From positions 1-46,574 of the forward strand of contig JAEXBU010000089.1 in assembly GCA_023393815.1 (NCBI GenBank): a stretch of DNA of 46,574 nucleotides, in the 5' to 3' direction. Source of the DNA: Bacillota bacterium (GTDB lineage Bacteria > Bacillota > Clostridia > Tissierellales > Peptoniphilaceae). Positions 1 through 7,815 of this stretch are shown here, piece by piece (the stretch's first letter is position 1; the number at the start of each line of letters is the position of its first letter). The translations under genes and the position numbers were made by a program. The notes beneath the pieces are model-generated. The model saw nothing but the letters and a program-made list of their open reading frames with translations. It had not been told where the DNA came from and searched no databases.

Positions 1-351
1 GTGCATGAGCACGCCGCCGATGGGCACGAGGACGATGTATAAGGCCGTAATAAAACCGCCTTTGCTGGCGGTGGTGTACTGAAACCCGTATTGTTGCAGG
101 GCCATGGCGACACTTAAGCAAATGCCGCAGAGAACGCCCCCCTTGAGGGTGGCTTTAAGATCCGTCCCGACATCCCTTAACTTGGGAAGAAAGAGCAGGA
201 CAATTAAGAGAAAAAAGCCCGCCGCCAAGGACCGATGAAAATTTAAGGCAAAGGGATGAATGTAGTCCATGCCGGCAATCTGTGCGACCACGCCCATGCC
301 CCAAATAATCGTCGTAAGGAGTAAAAGAAGCACCGCTTGATTACGCTTCAT
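1..351 (-). CDS. DMT/EamA-family transporter, 3' part missing at window edge
   Basis: This is the N-terminal 117 residues of an integral membrane protein; the rest lies beyond the window start. It opens with MKRNQAVLLLLLTTIIWGMG, the usual first helix of EamA/DMT-type permeases, followed by further hydrophobic helices around residues 30-53 and 75-115 with short charged loops. Family members have about 10 helices in about 290-300 residues and export or import small metabolites; the substrate cannot be told. The ATG overlaps the stop of the upstream thioesterase gene by 11 bases, so it is probably translated by coupling within the dinB-thioesterase-thioesterase operon. Placement in the superfamily is fairly sure; the function is not. 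Confidence 0.75.
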   Translation of the reverse strand, partial: MKRNQAVLLLLLTTIIWGMGVVAQIAGMDYIHPFALNFHRSLAAGFFLLIVLLFLPKLRDVGTDLKATLKGGVLCGICLSVAMALQQYGFQYTTASKGGFITALYIVLVPIGGVLMH

Positions 352-757
352 CGCCGCCTCCTTTATCTAAAATAACACCGGTGGCGTGCATATTGAAAAT
401 CGCCTGATAGCACAGCTCGCCCTCTTGAAAGAAATGAACTTCCACATTGTCGTTGACCTTTCCCCGCTTATTGAAGAAGGCTTCCACCCGTACCTCTCCT
501 TCGTAAAGAGGCGCGTGGTAAAAGCACGAGGCTCCCCTGGTCACCACCACCCCATCTCGGTTGCAGAGAATGGCGCTGATCACGTCGGCCATGCCGAAAT
601 GGATCATGCCCTGGCAGGTGCCTACGGAGTTTAATGCTCCCGGCCAAACGGTCCACTTAGCCGTCAGCCGCTCGTCGTCCTGCTCCAGAATTTCCAACTC
701 GGAATCCGCCATAAGGCGGTGATCCAAACCTTCTTCCAAATAATGAAATGCTGTCAT
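341..757 (-). CDS. Hotdog-fold thioesterase-like protein (PaaI/YiiD-like)
   Basis: A 138-residue protein of single hotdog-domain size. It has the layout of small acyl-CoA thioesterases: an N-terminal helix, a central segment GTCQGMIHFGMADVISAIL at the position of the PaaI-type HGG...D active-site helix, then strands rich in Val and Phe. The usual HGG is replaced by QGMIH, but an Asp eight residues after the first Gly is kept. The substrate is unknown. AAGGAGGATCT precedes the ATG. The gene lies 9 bases after a second hotdog gene and overlaps the transporter gene that follows, so all are probably one transcript. The family is fairly sure; activity is inferred. Confidence 0.75.
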   Translation of the reverse strand: MTAFHYLEEGLDHRLMADSELEILEQDDERLTAKWTVWPGALNSVGTCQGMIHFGMADVISAILCNRDGVVVTRGASCFYHAPLYEGEVRVEAFFNKRGKVNDNVEVHFFQEGELCYQAIFNMHATGVILDKGGGDEA

Positions 758-766
758 AGATCCTCC

Positions 767-1150
767 TTATATTTGCGCCATGTCGAACAGGCCCTTGGCG
801 CACAATTTTCCATTTTGCAGGACTTCCGCCTCCATAACCGAGGTAAATCGGCCCACTTTTTGAAAGCGCGCGCGAACGGTCGCATCCCCCAAGACGAGGG
901 AGTAATAATAGTAAAAGTTCACGCCCTTGGTGAGCAAGTGATTGTTTCTTAAACCTAAGGCCGCACAAATGGCATCGGTAACGGAAAATATCGCGCCGCC
1001 ATGGGCGATGTTCGCCGGGTTTAACGCCGCCTCGTCTACGTGCCAGCGGGCGAGGATTTCATCGTCCGTGTGTTCCAAAACCGTCAGATCGAATTGCGAG
1101 GTGAAGCGCTGAAAAATTTCACGCACTCTCTCTTGTCTCCATTCTTCCAT
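767..1150 (-). CDS. PaaI-family hotdog thioesterase
   Basis: A 127-residue single-domain hotdog protein. The segment NIAHGGAIFSVTDAICAAL (about residues 46-64) is a canonical PaaI-type signature: HGG followed by an Asp at the start of the central helix, the residue that activates the attacking water. Family members hydrolyse aryl- or acyl-CoA thioesters in the cytoplasm and act as dimers or tetramers. It has a clear ribosome site (AGGAGGC) before the ATG. It sits between dinB (8 bases upstream) and another hotdog protein (9 bases downstream). The two thioesterases look like diverged tandem paralogues, possibly forming a hetero-oligomer; this is inference. Confidence 0.85.
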   Translation of the reverse strand: MEEWRQERVREIFQRFTSQFDLTVLEHTDDEILARWHVDEAALNPANIAHGGAIFSVTDAICAALGLRNNHLLTKGVNFYYYYSLVLGDATVRARFQKVGRFTSVMEAEVLQNGKLCAKGLFDMAQI

Positions 1151-1158
1151 AATGCCTC

Positions 1159-2196
1159 CTATAAAAAACGCAATTGCCTGCTATAATTTTCCTCCAAGCC
1201 GGACACGCTGAGTCCCAAAAGGCGAAGCTTTTCGCCGCCGTAAAAGGAGCAAAACAACTCCCACGCCTCCTGAAACAACACATCTGCCCCTTCCACCGGC
1301 TCGTGAAAGGTTTTGGACTTGGTGTGGGTGTGAAAATCCGCGGTCTTGAGCTTCACCGTCACCGTGTAGCCTACGATCCCCTTTTTTTCCATGTGAAAGG
1401 CCGTTTGGCGCGCCGATTCCATCAACCGCTCTTTAAAAAAACGCATCTCCCGCGTCTCGGAAAAAGTCGTTTCCGTGCCGATGGACTTTCTCTTTCTTCC
1501 CGGCTCCACCTTTCTTCGGTCCTCGCCCCGCACCCGATCGTACAATTCCATACCCATTTTTCCGAAGGTCTCATAGAGAAAATCCCGCTCCAAGACCATT
1601 AAATCCGCCCCGGTATGCACGCCGAGAGCCTTTAATTTCTCCGCCGTCTTTTCTCCGACGCCGTGAATTTTTGAAATAGGCAAAGACGCCAGCACTTCCT
1701 GGGCACAATCTCGCCCGATCACCGTAAAGCCGTGGGGTTTCTCCCTGTCCGAAGCGATCTTTGCGAGGAATTTATTGTAGCTGAGCCCGCAGCTCATGGA
1801 CAAACCAAAACGCGACGTCACTTCTCTCTGCATCATCTTCGCCACGGCTACGGGATTTTTTGCCGTCGTTAAGTCGAAGTACGCTTCATCGATGGACACC
1901 TGCTCCATTAAATAACCGTACGAAGCCAGGTAAGAAAAGACCTGGCGGCTCATTTCACCGTAGACGCCCTTTCTGGTCGGCGTCACAATAAGATTCGGAC
2001 ACAAACTTTTTGCCATAAACATCGGCATGGCGGAATGCACCCCATATTTTCTCGCCTCGTAGCTCGCCGTGGTCACGATCCCCGAGGGATTCTTTCCACC
2101 CACGGCCAAGGGCTTGTTTTTCAAGGCGGGATTCAATAAAATCTCCACAGAGGCAAAAAACGCATCCATGTCCACGTGCAAAATGTCCAATTGCAT
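1159..2196 (-). CDS. dinB: DNA polymerase IV (Y-family)
   Basis: Translesion DNA polymerase of 345 residues. The N-terminus LHVDMDAFFASVE carries the first catalytic Asp and the Phe-Phe steric-gate region. SIDEAYFDLT holds the second acidic pair. GVGEKTAEKLKALG is the helix-hairpin-helix of the thumb, and the C-terminal little-finger domain runs to about residue 340, where a beta-clamp-binding peptide would lie. The reading frame stays open 39 codons further upstream, but the ATG at 2196 follows AGGTGGG and gives the family's standard start. The longer version would run into the divergent HAD gene. It heads a leftward operon with two thioesterases and a transporter. TATAGT lies 9 bases before the start, implying a very short leader. 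Confidence 0.95.
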   Translation of the reverse strand: MQLDILHVDMDAFFASVEILLNPALKNKPLAVGGKNPSGIVTTASYEARKYGVHSAMPMFMAKSLCPNLIVTPTRKGVYGEMSRQVFSYLASYGYLMEQVSIDEAYFDLTTAKNPVAVAKMMQREVTSRFGLSMSCGLSYNKFLAKIASDREKPHGFTVIGRDCAQEVLASLPISKIHGVGEKTAEKLKALGVHTGADLMVLERDFLYETFGKMGMELYDRVRGEDRRKVEPGRKRKSIGTETTFSETREMRFFKERLMESARQTAFHMEKKGIVGYTVTVKLKTADFHTHTKSKTFHEPVEGADVLFQEAWELFCSFYGGEKLRLLGLSVSGLEENYSRQLRFL

Positions 2197-2263
2197 CACC
2201 CACCTACTATAGCAAAAAATAAACTTCGGCGTAAGCCCGACAAATAAAAATAAAGGAGACTCT

Positions 2264-2905
2264 ATGAAACAAAAAATCGCCCTATTCGACTTTGACCGCA
2301 CCGTCATTTCCAAGGACTCTATACTTATATTATACGACGTTACGGCGAAAAGAAAACCCGGCTTCCGACCGAAACTCTATGGGAAGTTGTTGGCGGGCAG
2401 TTTGTTTCGATCTCCGAAGGCTGTAATAAAACAGGTAAAAAATACCTTTCTTTCCATGCTTCGCTTTTACACGGAAGACGAGCTGAAGGCCTTCGTCTAC
2501 GACGACGTCATGGCCTATGCCTTTCAAGAGGCGGTAGATGAAATCTTTCGCCTGAAAGAAGAAGGCTACTACCTTTTATTGGTTTCCGCCTCCGTAACCG
2601 ATTATCTAAAATACGTAAAAGACGTCCTTCCCTTCGACCATATTATCGGCACGAAAACCGATGCCCGCTTTCACGTGGTGGGAGACAACAACAAAAAGGA
2701 AAAAAAGGTGGACAACATTCTCGCCCACCTTACGGAAAAAAACATGGAAATCGACTACGAAAAAAGCGTCGCTTACAGCGATTCCCTCGCCGCAGACCGA
2801 CCCATGATGGAATTGGTAAAGACTCGTTATTTAATCAACAATTCTGCGAAAGCCGAGGGATTTTTGCACTTACAATGGCACGAGGCGGCCGCCCGTTGGT
2901 ATTAA
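2264..2905 (+). CDS. HAD-superfamily subfamily IB phosphatase
   Basis: A 213-residue haloacid dehalogenase-type hydrolase. Motif I is FDFDRTVIS at residues 8-16, with Asp9 as nucleophile and Asp11 as acid/base. Motif II is the LVSASVTDYL segment (Ser), motif III a Lys in the VGDNNKKEKKVD region, and motif IV SDSLAADRPMM. The class IB helical cap and this size match phosphoserine-phosphatase-like or YfhB-like enzymes; the substrate is not readable. The start follows AAAGGAGACTCT. The gene is divergent from dinB, with 67 bases between the starts, and opposes the general leftward direction of this side of the origin. Confidence 0.85.
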   Translation: MKQKIALFDFDRTVISKDSILILYDVTAKRKPGFRPKLYGKLLAGSLFRSPKAVIKQVKNTFLSMLRFYTEDELKAFVYDDVMAYAFQEAVDEIFRLKEEGYYLLLVSASVTDYLKYVKDVLPFDHIIGTKTDARFHVVGDNNKKEKKVDNILAHLTEKNMEIDYEKSVAYSDSLAADRPMMELVKTRYLINNSAKAEGFLHLQWHEAAARWY

Positions 2906-3028
2906 AGGATCCCTTCGATTAAACGACCGCCTTCGGGGTATCTATCTTGCGAGAAAATCGCCGACGGGCGATTGAAAACGGCTCCACAATGGAAAAAGAC
3001 GTGAAAATATATGGGAAAGGATGAGGGC

Positions 3029-3559
3029 ATGAGCAAGATTATTTACTACGGCATAGAAAACGAGAGCCGAAAGGCGCATTTACTGGAAGCCGCCGAAGCG
3101 GAGGGAATCGAAGTACGGGAAGTGGCACCGGAGGAAGTTGCGGAAGACGTGGGTTACTTCGCCGGCCTGGACGGCTACGAAAAGAAAAACCGCGTATCCG
3201 AAGCGCCAAAAGAAGAGCTGGTGGTCTTCGTAGGCCTTCACTCCCATGCGCTGCAAAAAATTCTCCTGACCCTGCGGGAAAAAGGTGAAATCTTCCCTCA
3301 CAAGGCGGCTATGACCGATACGAACAAAGACTGGCCCTTCGTGCGTCTCATTTACCACATTCGTAGAGAAAATGCCATCGTCCGCGCCTGGTCCGATATG
3401 CTCGCCGTGGCCAAGGAAGCGACGGAAAAGCAAAAGACCGCTCCGACGGAGGCACGAGCCGAGGCCATCGCCTTCGCCAAGGCCTTACGCTTAAAGGGCG
3501 AAGCCATGGAAGAAGCCGACGTATTGGAAGCCACGCGCCGCTTGAAAGAAAGCTTATAA
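3029..3559 (+). CDS. DUF3783-domain protein
   Basis: A 176-residue soluble protein. The central part LVVFVGLHSHALQKILLTLR followed by HKAAMTDTNKDWPFVRLI matches the pattern I know from DUF3783: a predicted alpha/beta strand-helix, then the T-x-T/D-N-x-x-W motif. No enzymatic function is established for that family. The C-terminal third is charged, Ala/Glu/Lys-rich and helical. An ATG six codons earlier is in frame, but the Shine-Dalgarno sequence GAAAGGATG is well placed only for the ATG used here. A hairpin with a T-run follows directly, so this is the end of a rightward unit with the HAD gene. Confidence 0.7.
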   Translation: MSKIIYYGIENESRKAHLLEAAEAEGIEVREVAPEEVAEDVGYFAGLDGYEKKNRVSEAPKEELVVFVGLHSHALQKILLTLREKGEIFPHKAAMTDTNKDWPFVRLIYHIRRENAIVRAWSDMLAVAKEATEKQKTAPTEARAEAIAFAKALRLKGEAMEEADVLEATRRLKESL

Positions 3560-3568
3560 AGGACAAAA

Positions 3569-3599
3569 GACGAGCCCCTCGAGGGAGCTCGCCTTTTTT
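3569..3599 (+). terminator. Rho-independent terminator after DUF3783 gene
   Basis: A GC-rich inverted repeat (CGAGC...GCTCG with a further 3 bp after one mismatch) is followed by GCCTTTTTTA on the plus strand. It lies 10 bases after the stop of the rightward gene and abuts the stop of the leftward SGNH/deacetylase gene. Confidence 0.75.
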
Positions 3600-5373
3600 A
3601 TTGCACAAATTGCTCTAAATCCACCGTTTCCGACACATTTACCCTCTTCAACCGGCGCAACGTTTCGGGCAAATACTTCACAACATAGTTTTTTCCCTCT
3701 TCCGAGGTAACGCTCACTTTGTAACCTTCCTCAGTTAAGAGCACTTCCGTTAAATCGTCGTGAACGCCTTGGGGATAGGCAAAGACGTAAGGTGCGCCGT
3801 CGTTAAATTCCTTATACACCGCCTTAAACTTTTTATCGTCGGCGCGAAAGTCCGCGATGAAATCCGACTCTTTCTCTCCCTTCAGCCGACCCATGTTCCG
3901 CCGGAACTTTACTCCCTCCAACCTGTAACTTTGGTGGAAAAAATAGGAGTGGGAGCCATATTCAAAGACGTCCTTTGCCGCCTTCGCCTCCTCGGCGGTA
4001 AAATGCTTCTTCATGGGCTTGTCCGTGTTCGGGTAGCGGTCCATGCCCATGGTCTTTCCTATGGGAAAAATAGTGGCCACTTGACGGTATTTCTTCAGGA
4101 GAGGATAGGCCATCTCCAAATTGGACGCGTAGCCGTCATCGAAGGTGATGAGGGCAAATTTTTCCGGAAGCTCGCCTTTGCCCGCTACAAAGTCCATCAA
4201 ATCTTGAAAATGTACGGTCTGAATGTGATTGGCCTCGAGAAATTGCAAAAAAGCCTCGAAACACTCGGGGGTAATGGTATATAAGCCGTCGCCACCTTCC
4301 GCCACGTGGTGAAAGGTGAAAATATAATAGCTGCGCTCCAAGGTTTCCGGCACTTCCGGCGCCTTCTCCTCAACGTTCCCTTTGGAGACCCACTTGCCGT
4401 AATTCCCTTCGCCTTTATAGATTTTATCCAAAATCATGTCCCCGAGGGCGTTTCTAAAGTGGGAAGGGTCGTAAAAAAAGCGTGGATCCTCTTCCAAGGC
4501 GTTGCCCGTAAAGTCCCAAAAATCTATGATGGAGGACAGGCGGTTTACATAATCTTTCACTTCTTTCGAATCGTAGCGCGCGTTTTGCTCCGCGTACATG
4601 GGGGTTAAAATAAACGTAATAGGCACGTGTCTTTTGTCACACATATTCCGAATCCGTTCGATGGCGCCGAGGGCCTCGTCCGCATAAGCCAGAGGGATTT
4701 TTTCCTTGGGAATGTCGAAATGCAGATTTTTCATGTACTCTTCCTTCGATCCCATGTACTCCACATCCCGCACCCGCTTGTCGTAGCTTCCGTCTTCCTT
4801 AAAGACGTCGAAATCTTTCGGAATGTAGCTGTCCTTCGCCTTCCCTTGTATTTTATCGACGCCGTAACGGGGATTGGCGAAGAGGTAGTCCTTGTAAAAG
4901 GTGCTTTTTCTCTCGCCGCTTACGTCCGGATGGAGTTTGTAGTTTAGATCTTGCCTATTTTCGTGGTACTTCGTTGCCGAGGGAATGGCGAGGGGCATGA
5001 TAATGGACTCCACCGGATAATTCTTCAACAAATACGCTACGGTTTTTTCCGTGTCGTAAAGATCGGCACCATAGTGGAAGACATTGAAGTACTCCTTGCC
5101 CGTGTAGGCCTTCAGCTTATCCAGAGGAATGGAGCTCGCCCCGGAGGCGCCGACAATAAAGTTTTTGTACTTTTTCGACGTTCCTCGAGTCTTTAAGTAG
5201 GTGATCTTCGCCGTGCGGGGATTTTGGGTAAAATCGTAACCGAACCAACGAAAAATCGGATCACCGAAGACGTTAAAGGGATCGGTCAGCACGTTAAAGG
5301 CGGCGATGGACACCAACAAAAATAAGGCGATTCCTAAAAACAACCGATTAAATTGCCTCGTCTTTTTTTCCAT
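3598..5373 (-). CDS. Fused SGNH (AlgJ/DltD-like) domain and polysaccharide deacetylase
   Basis: A 591-residue, two-domain, membrane-anchored extracytoplasmic protein. Residues 11-27 form a single N-terminal membrane anchor. Residues of about 70-325 resemble AlgJ/DltD SGNH proteins: a Ser-containing block VGASGASS (73-80) and the catalytic pair YDPSHF (Asp302, His305). Residues of about 350-591 form a NodB-type deacetylase: TFHHV (353-357), FDDGY (411-415), SHSYFFH (474-480) and FAYPQG (531-536). The His-Ser-x3-His spacing is that of PgaB/IcaB poly-N-acetylglucosamine deacetylases rather than chitin deacetylases. All catalytic motifs look intact. It ends the Dlt-like operon, seven bases after the MBOAT gene, taking the place DltD normally has. 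The ATG after AGGTGCATT was chosen over an upstream in-frame codon inside the MBOAT gene. The glycan target is unknown. Confidence 0.85.
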   Translation of the reverse strand: MEKKTRQFNRLFLGIALFLLVSIAAFNVLTDPFNVFGDPIFRWFGYDFTQNPRTAKITYLKTRGTSKKYKNFIVGASGASSIPLDKLKAYTGKEYFNVFHYGADLYDTEKTVAYLLKNYPVESIIMPLAIPSATKYHENRQDLNYKLHPDVSGERKSTFYKDYLFANPRYGVDKIQGKAKDSYIPKDFDVFKEDGSYDKRVRDVEYMGSKEEYMKNLHFDIPKEKIPLAYADEALGAIERIRNMCDKRHVPITFILTPMYAEQNARYDSKEVKDYVNRLSSIIDFWDFTGNALEEDPRFFYDPSHFRNALGDMILDKIYKGEGNYGKWVSKGNVEEKAPEVPETLERSYYIFTFHHVAEGGDGLYTITPECFEAFLQFLEANHIQTVHFQDLMDFVAGKGELPEKFALITFDDGYASNLEMAYPLLKKYRQVATIFPIGKTMGMDRYPNTDKPMKKHFTAEEAKAAKDVFEYGSHSYFFHQSYRLEGVKFRRNMGRLKGEKESDFIADFRADDKKFKAVYKEFNDGAPYVFAYPQGVHDDLTEVLLTEEGYKVSVTSEEGKNYVVKYLPETLRRLKRVNVSETVDLEQFVQ

Positions 5374-5380
5374 AATGCAC

Positions 5381-6811
5381 CTAGTAATTTCTGTAAATAA
5401 ATTCCACGGCGGTATAGCCTTGGGCGTAAATGCCGAAGTACAGAATCGCCGCCATCGTAGCAAGCAAAAATCCCGCCTTCACCGGCGTCTTACAGCAGAG
5501 AATGCGCTCCGTTATATCCACGCCCTTCTCTTGCATAAAGGAGATGACCGCCACGACAAAAAAGGCCAGGACGATAATGAGAAAATCCTTGGGCTCGACG
5601 CCGAAATTTCCGTGGCGAAAGGTGAAGTCGCAAAGCGTCTTCGACAACAGAAACATCGCCTGAGACAAACTCCCGGACCGGGTAAAATAGCGTCCCACAA
5701 AGACCAAAAACGTGGTGCGCAGCACTTGAAATATGCGATAAGAGACGCTCCTATCATCGATATGCAGGGCTTTTTTTATGGCCTTAAACCGTTTTTCAAA
5801 GAGAAGAGATAGAGAGATCAAGGTCCCGTTGTAGAGACCGAAGGCGATAAAGTTGAAACCGCCCCCGTGCCAAATACCGATGAGCAAATAGACGATATAG
5901 GTGGAGATCGTTAAGGTAAGCACCTTCCCTCCATGGCGACCCAAAAGGCGCCGGGATTTTTTGTTGATCGCGCCAAAGAGTTTCGTCAAGGACAGGGGAA
6001 AGAATACATAGTCCCGCATCCACGCCCCTAAGGTAATATGCCAGCGGCGCCAAAAGTCCGTAAGGGAGGTAGCGAAAAAGGGCCGTTTAAAGTTTTCCGA
6101 AAGCTCCACGCCGAACAGATAGGCCACACCTCGGGCGATGTCGATACCGCCGCTGAAGTCGGAATAGATTTGAATGGAATAAAACATAATGGCCACAAAA
6201 ATAAATCCGCCGCCAAACTCGTCGGGGTGGTCGAAAATACCGGCCACCACCACCGACGCCCGATTGGCGATAATTAGCTTTTTAAAGTAACCGTATAAAA
6301 GAAGGAGCAGTCCCTTGCTGAACCAATCGCTTCGCGCCTCTCTTCGGTACAGATCCGCCTCTATGGCGTCGTAACGGGAGATGGGCCCTTGTACGATTTG
6401 AGGAAAAAAGGACAAATACAGAGCGTACTTCCATAAACTGTCCGCCGGAGGATATTTTTTTCGGTACAAGTCGATGGCATACGAAGTCGCCTGAAAGGTA
6501 TAAAAAGAAATCCCCAGAGGAATGGCGATCGTAAAGGCGGACAGATCCGTAAACTTGACCAGGGACAAGAGGGCGAAGTTCACGGCCAGGGTGAAAAACA
6601 ACAGCGGTCGGCTCTTTCTCTCGTACAGCACCTTTCCCGCGAAGTAGGTGGTCAAAATCGCCGTAAAGAGATAAAAAAACGCTCTAACATCGTAGAGCGC
6701 ATAGTACAAAAAAGAGGCGACAAGCAACACTTGCCACCGACAGCCACAGGCTCTGTAGACGAGAACAAAGAGGGCGACAAAAAACAGAAAAGACAGTTCC
6801 GTAAAGGCCAT
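5381..6811 (-). CDS. MBOAT O-acyltransferase (DltB/AlgI family)
   Basis: A 476-residue polytopic membrane protein with about 10-11 hydrophobic helices. It carries the MBOAT signatures: FWRRWHITLG (residues 253-262), and IGIWHGG (311-317), whose His315 is the invariant catalytic residue; PQIVQGPI (137-144) is also typical. Family members move acyl groups from a cytoplasmic donor (CoA or carrier protein) to an acceptor outside the membrane. With a carrier protein gene immediately upstream (stop and start share one A, TAATG) it most resembles DltB, although AlgI/PatA-type enzymes share the fold. It is the membrane channel of the Dlt-like operon; the SGNH protein downstream would receive the acyl group. 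Confidence 0.93.
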   Translation of the reverse strand: MAFTELSFLFFVALFVLVYRACGCRWQVLLVASFLYYALYDVRAFFYLFTAILTTYFAGKVLYERKSRPLLFFTLAVNFALLSLVKFTDLSAFTIAIPLGISFYTFQATSYAIDLYRKKYPPADSLWKYALYLSFFPQIVQGPISRYDAIEADLYRREARSDWFSKGLLLLLYGYFKKLIIANRASVVVAGIFDHPDEFGGGFIFVAIMFYSIQIYSDFSGGIDIARGVAYLFGVELSENFKRPFFATSLTDFWRRWHITLGAWMRDYVFFPLSLTKLFGAINKKSRRLLGRHGGKVLTLTISTYIVYLLIGIWHGGGFNFIAFGLYNGTLISLSLLFEKRFKAIKKALHIDDRSVSYRIFQVLRTTFLVFVGRYFTRSGSLSQAMFLLSKTLCDFTFRHGNFGVEPKDFLIIVLAFFVVAVISFMQEKGVDITERILCCKTPVKAGFLLATMAAILYFGIYAQGYTAVEFIYRNY

Positions 6812-7029
6812 TATAATTTAGCAATAAATTCGGAGATGGTGTCCACCGATTGAAAATTTTCCGGCAACAATTCCGACACGTCGATGGTAACGTCGAAGGC
6901 GTCTTGCAGTTCCAACACCAAACTGACCATGTCGAAGGAGTCCAAAATGCCTTCCTCGATTAAATCCGTATCTTCTTCCACTATTTCTCCGCTGATGCTT
7001 TCGATAATTTCGATGATCGTTTCTTTCAT
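6811..7029 (-). CDS. Acyl/aminoacyl carrier protein (DltC-like)
   Basis: A 72-residue acidic four-helix carrier. The phosphopantetheine attachment Ser is in GILDSFDMVSLV (about residue 28), with Phe where most carriers have Leu after the Ser. Size and the following VLELQDAFDVTIDVSEL pattern are those of DltC and peptidyl-carrier-like proteins. The start follows AGGAGGATTT; an in-frame codon nine residues earlier lacks a ribosome site. It lies between the GNAT gene (45 bases) and the MBOAT gene (1-base overlap), so it should carry the residue activated by the adenylating enzyme of this operon. Confidence 0.92.
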   Translation of the reverse strand: MKETIIEIIESISGEIVEEDTDLIEEGILDSFDMVSLVLELQDAFDVTIDVSELLPENFQSVDTISEFIAKL

Positions 7030-7074
7030 AAATCCTCCTTTTATATTCTTTCTCATTATACCTATAGCCGTCTT

Positions 7075-7815
7075 TTATTTCAATTCCAAGGGCGAAGGCC
7101 CATAGACCATCACCGCCGCCTTCATGCCGTCTTTTTGAAAGCCCGCCTTTTCGTAAAGATTCTCGGCCGCACCATCGGCGTCGGTCCATACCGTGGCCCG
7201 ATTTTTTTCGATACAGTTCGATACGTAGTGGCGAAGAATTTCCAGGGCAATCCCCCGCCTGCGCCAGCTTTTTTCCACGTATAGGTGCTCAATGGTCTGT
7301 TCCGTCTTTTTCACGGAAAATTGCAAAAAGCCCGCTCCCTCAATGCCTATGATCCGTCCGTTTTTTACGTCGTCTTCGACGACCGCATCCGGCTGATGAT
7401 TTCCGGAGACGGGATCGAAGGAGGCAATGCCTCTTTTTACAAAATTCGCGTCGCGGATCACCTTCACGCGCTTGGAAAAATAAGGAGTCCTTTCCTTTAA
7501 GCGCAGGCGCTCGCGGGTCTTATACAGGCGAAACCCCACGGATTCTGCGGCTCCTATATCCGGTTTTTTTCCGACGACTTCCGTGACCATGATTTCTTCC
7601 CCCGTCAGAGGGCGGCCTTCTTTTAAGTAATAACTCACGTGCCACCGACCGTTTTTTTTCGAACCGATGTAGAGATCCCCGTTTTCATAATAATGGAGAT
7701 CCTGTAATTCCTCTAAATAACGGTTCAAATTCATGTAATCGTTGTTAGTGCTTTGCCTGTAGCGGACGAGGAATTTTCTCAGCTCTTCTTCGTCTTTAAA
7801 GGGCGTCATTTTCAT
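7075..7815 (-). CDS. GNAT-family N-acetyltransferase in Dlt-like operon
   Basis: A 246-residue cytoplasmic protein. The C-terminal part (about residues 140-240) is a GNAT domain: the strand IEHLYVEKSWRRRGIALEIL holds the acetyl-CoA pyrophosphate loop (R-R-R-G-I-A), followed by the ENLYEKAGF motif before the last strand. The N-terminal 130 residues are not recognised; they are charged and appear mixed alpha/beta, perhaps a second, decayed GNAT-like half. The gene overlaps the end of the adenylating-enzyme gene by 20 bases and precedes the carrier gene, so it is coupled to both. No such gene is present in standard dlt operons. It may N-acylate the activated amino acid or the deacetylated sugar precursor; this is inference. 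Confidence 0.78.
   Translation of the reverse strand: MKMTPFKDEEELRKFLVRYRQSTNNDYMNLNRYLEELQDLHYYENGDLYIGSKKNGRWHVSYYLKEGRPLTGEEIMVTEVVGKKPDIGAAESVGFRLYKTRERLRLKERTPYFSKRVKVIRDANFVKRGIASFDPVSGNHQPDAVVEDDVKNGRIIGIEGAGFLQFSVKKTEQTIEHLYVEKSWRRRGIALEILRHYVSNCIEKNRATVWTDADGAAENLYEKAGFQKDGMKAAVMVYGPSPLELK

Noticed and set aside
657..968. 103-residue minus-strand frame between the two thioesterase genes
   Set aside because: It overlaps both hotdog genes in another frame; the two real frames have ribosome sites and family motifs.
2197..2313. N-terminal extension of dinB to a start at 2313
   Set aside because: It would overlap the divergent HAD gene and add 39 residues absent from the family; the ATG at 2196 has a ribosome site.
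2950..2985. Hairpin AATCGCC/GGGCGATT between HAD and DUF3783 genes as a terminator
   Set aside because: There is no T-run after it on either strand, and both genes read in the same direction with a short gap.
5306..5812. 168-residue plus-strand frame across the MBOAT/SGNH junction
   Set aside because: Antisense shadow of two well-supported genes; no start signal and no recognisable domain.
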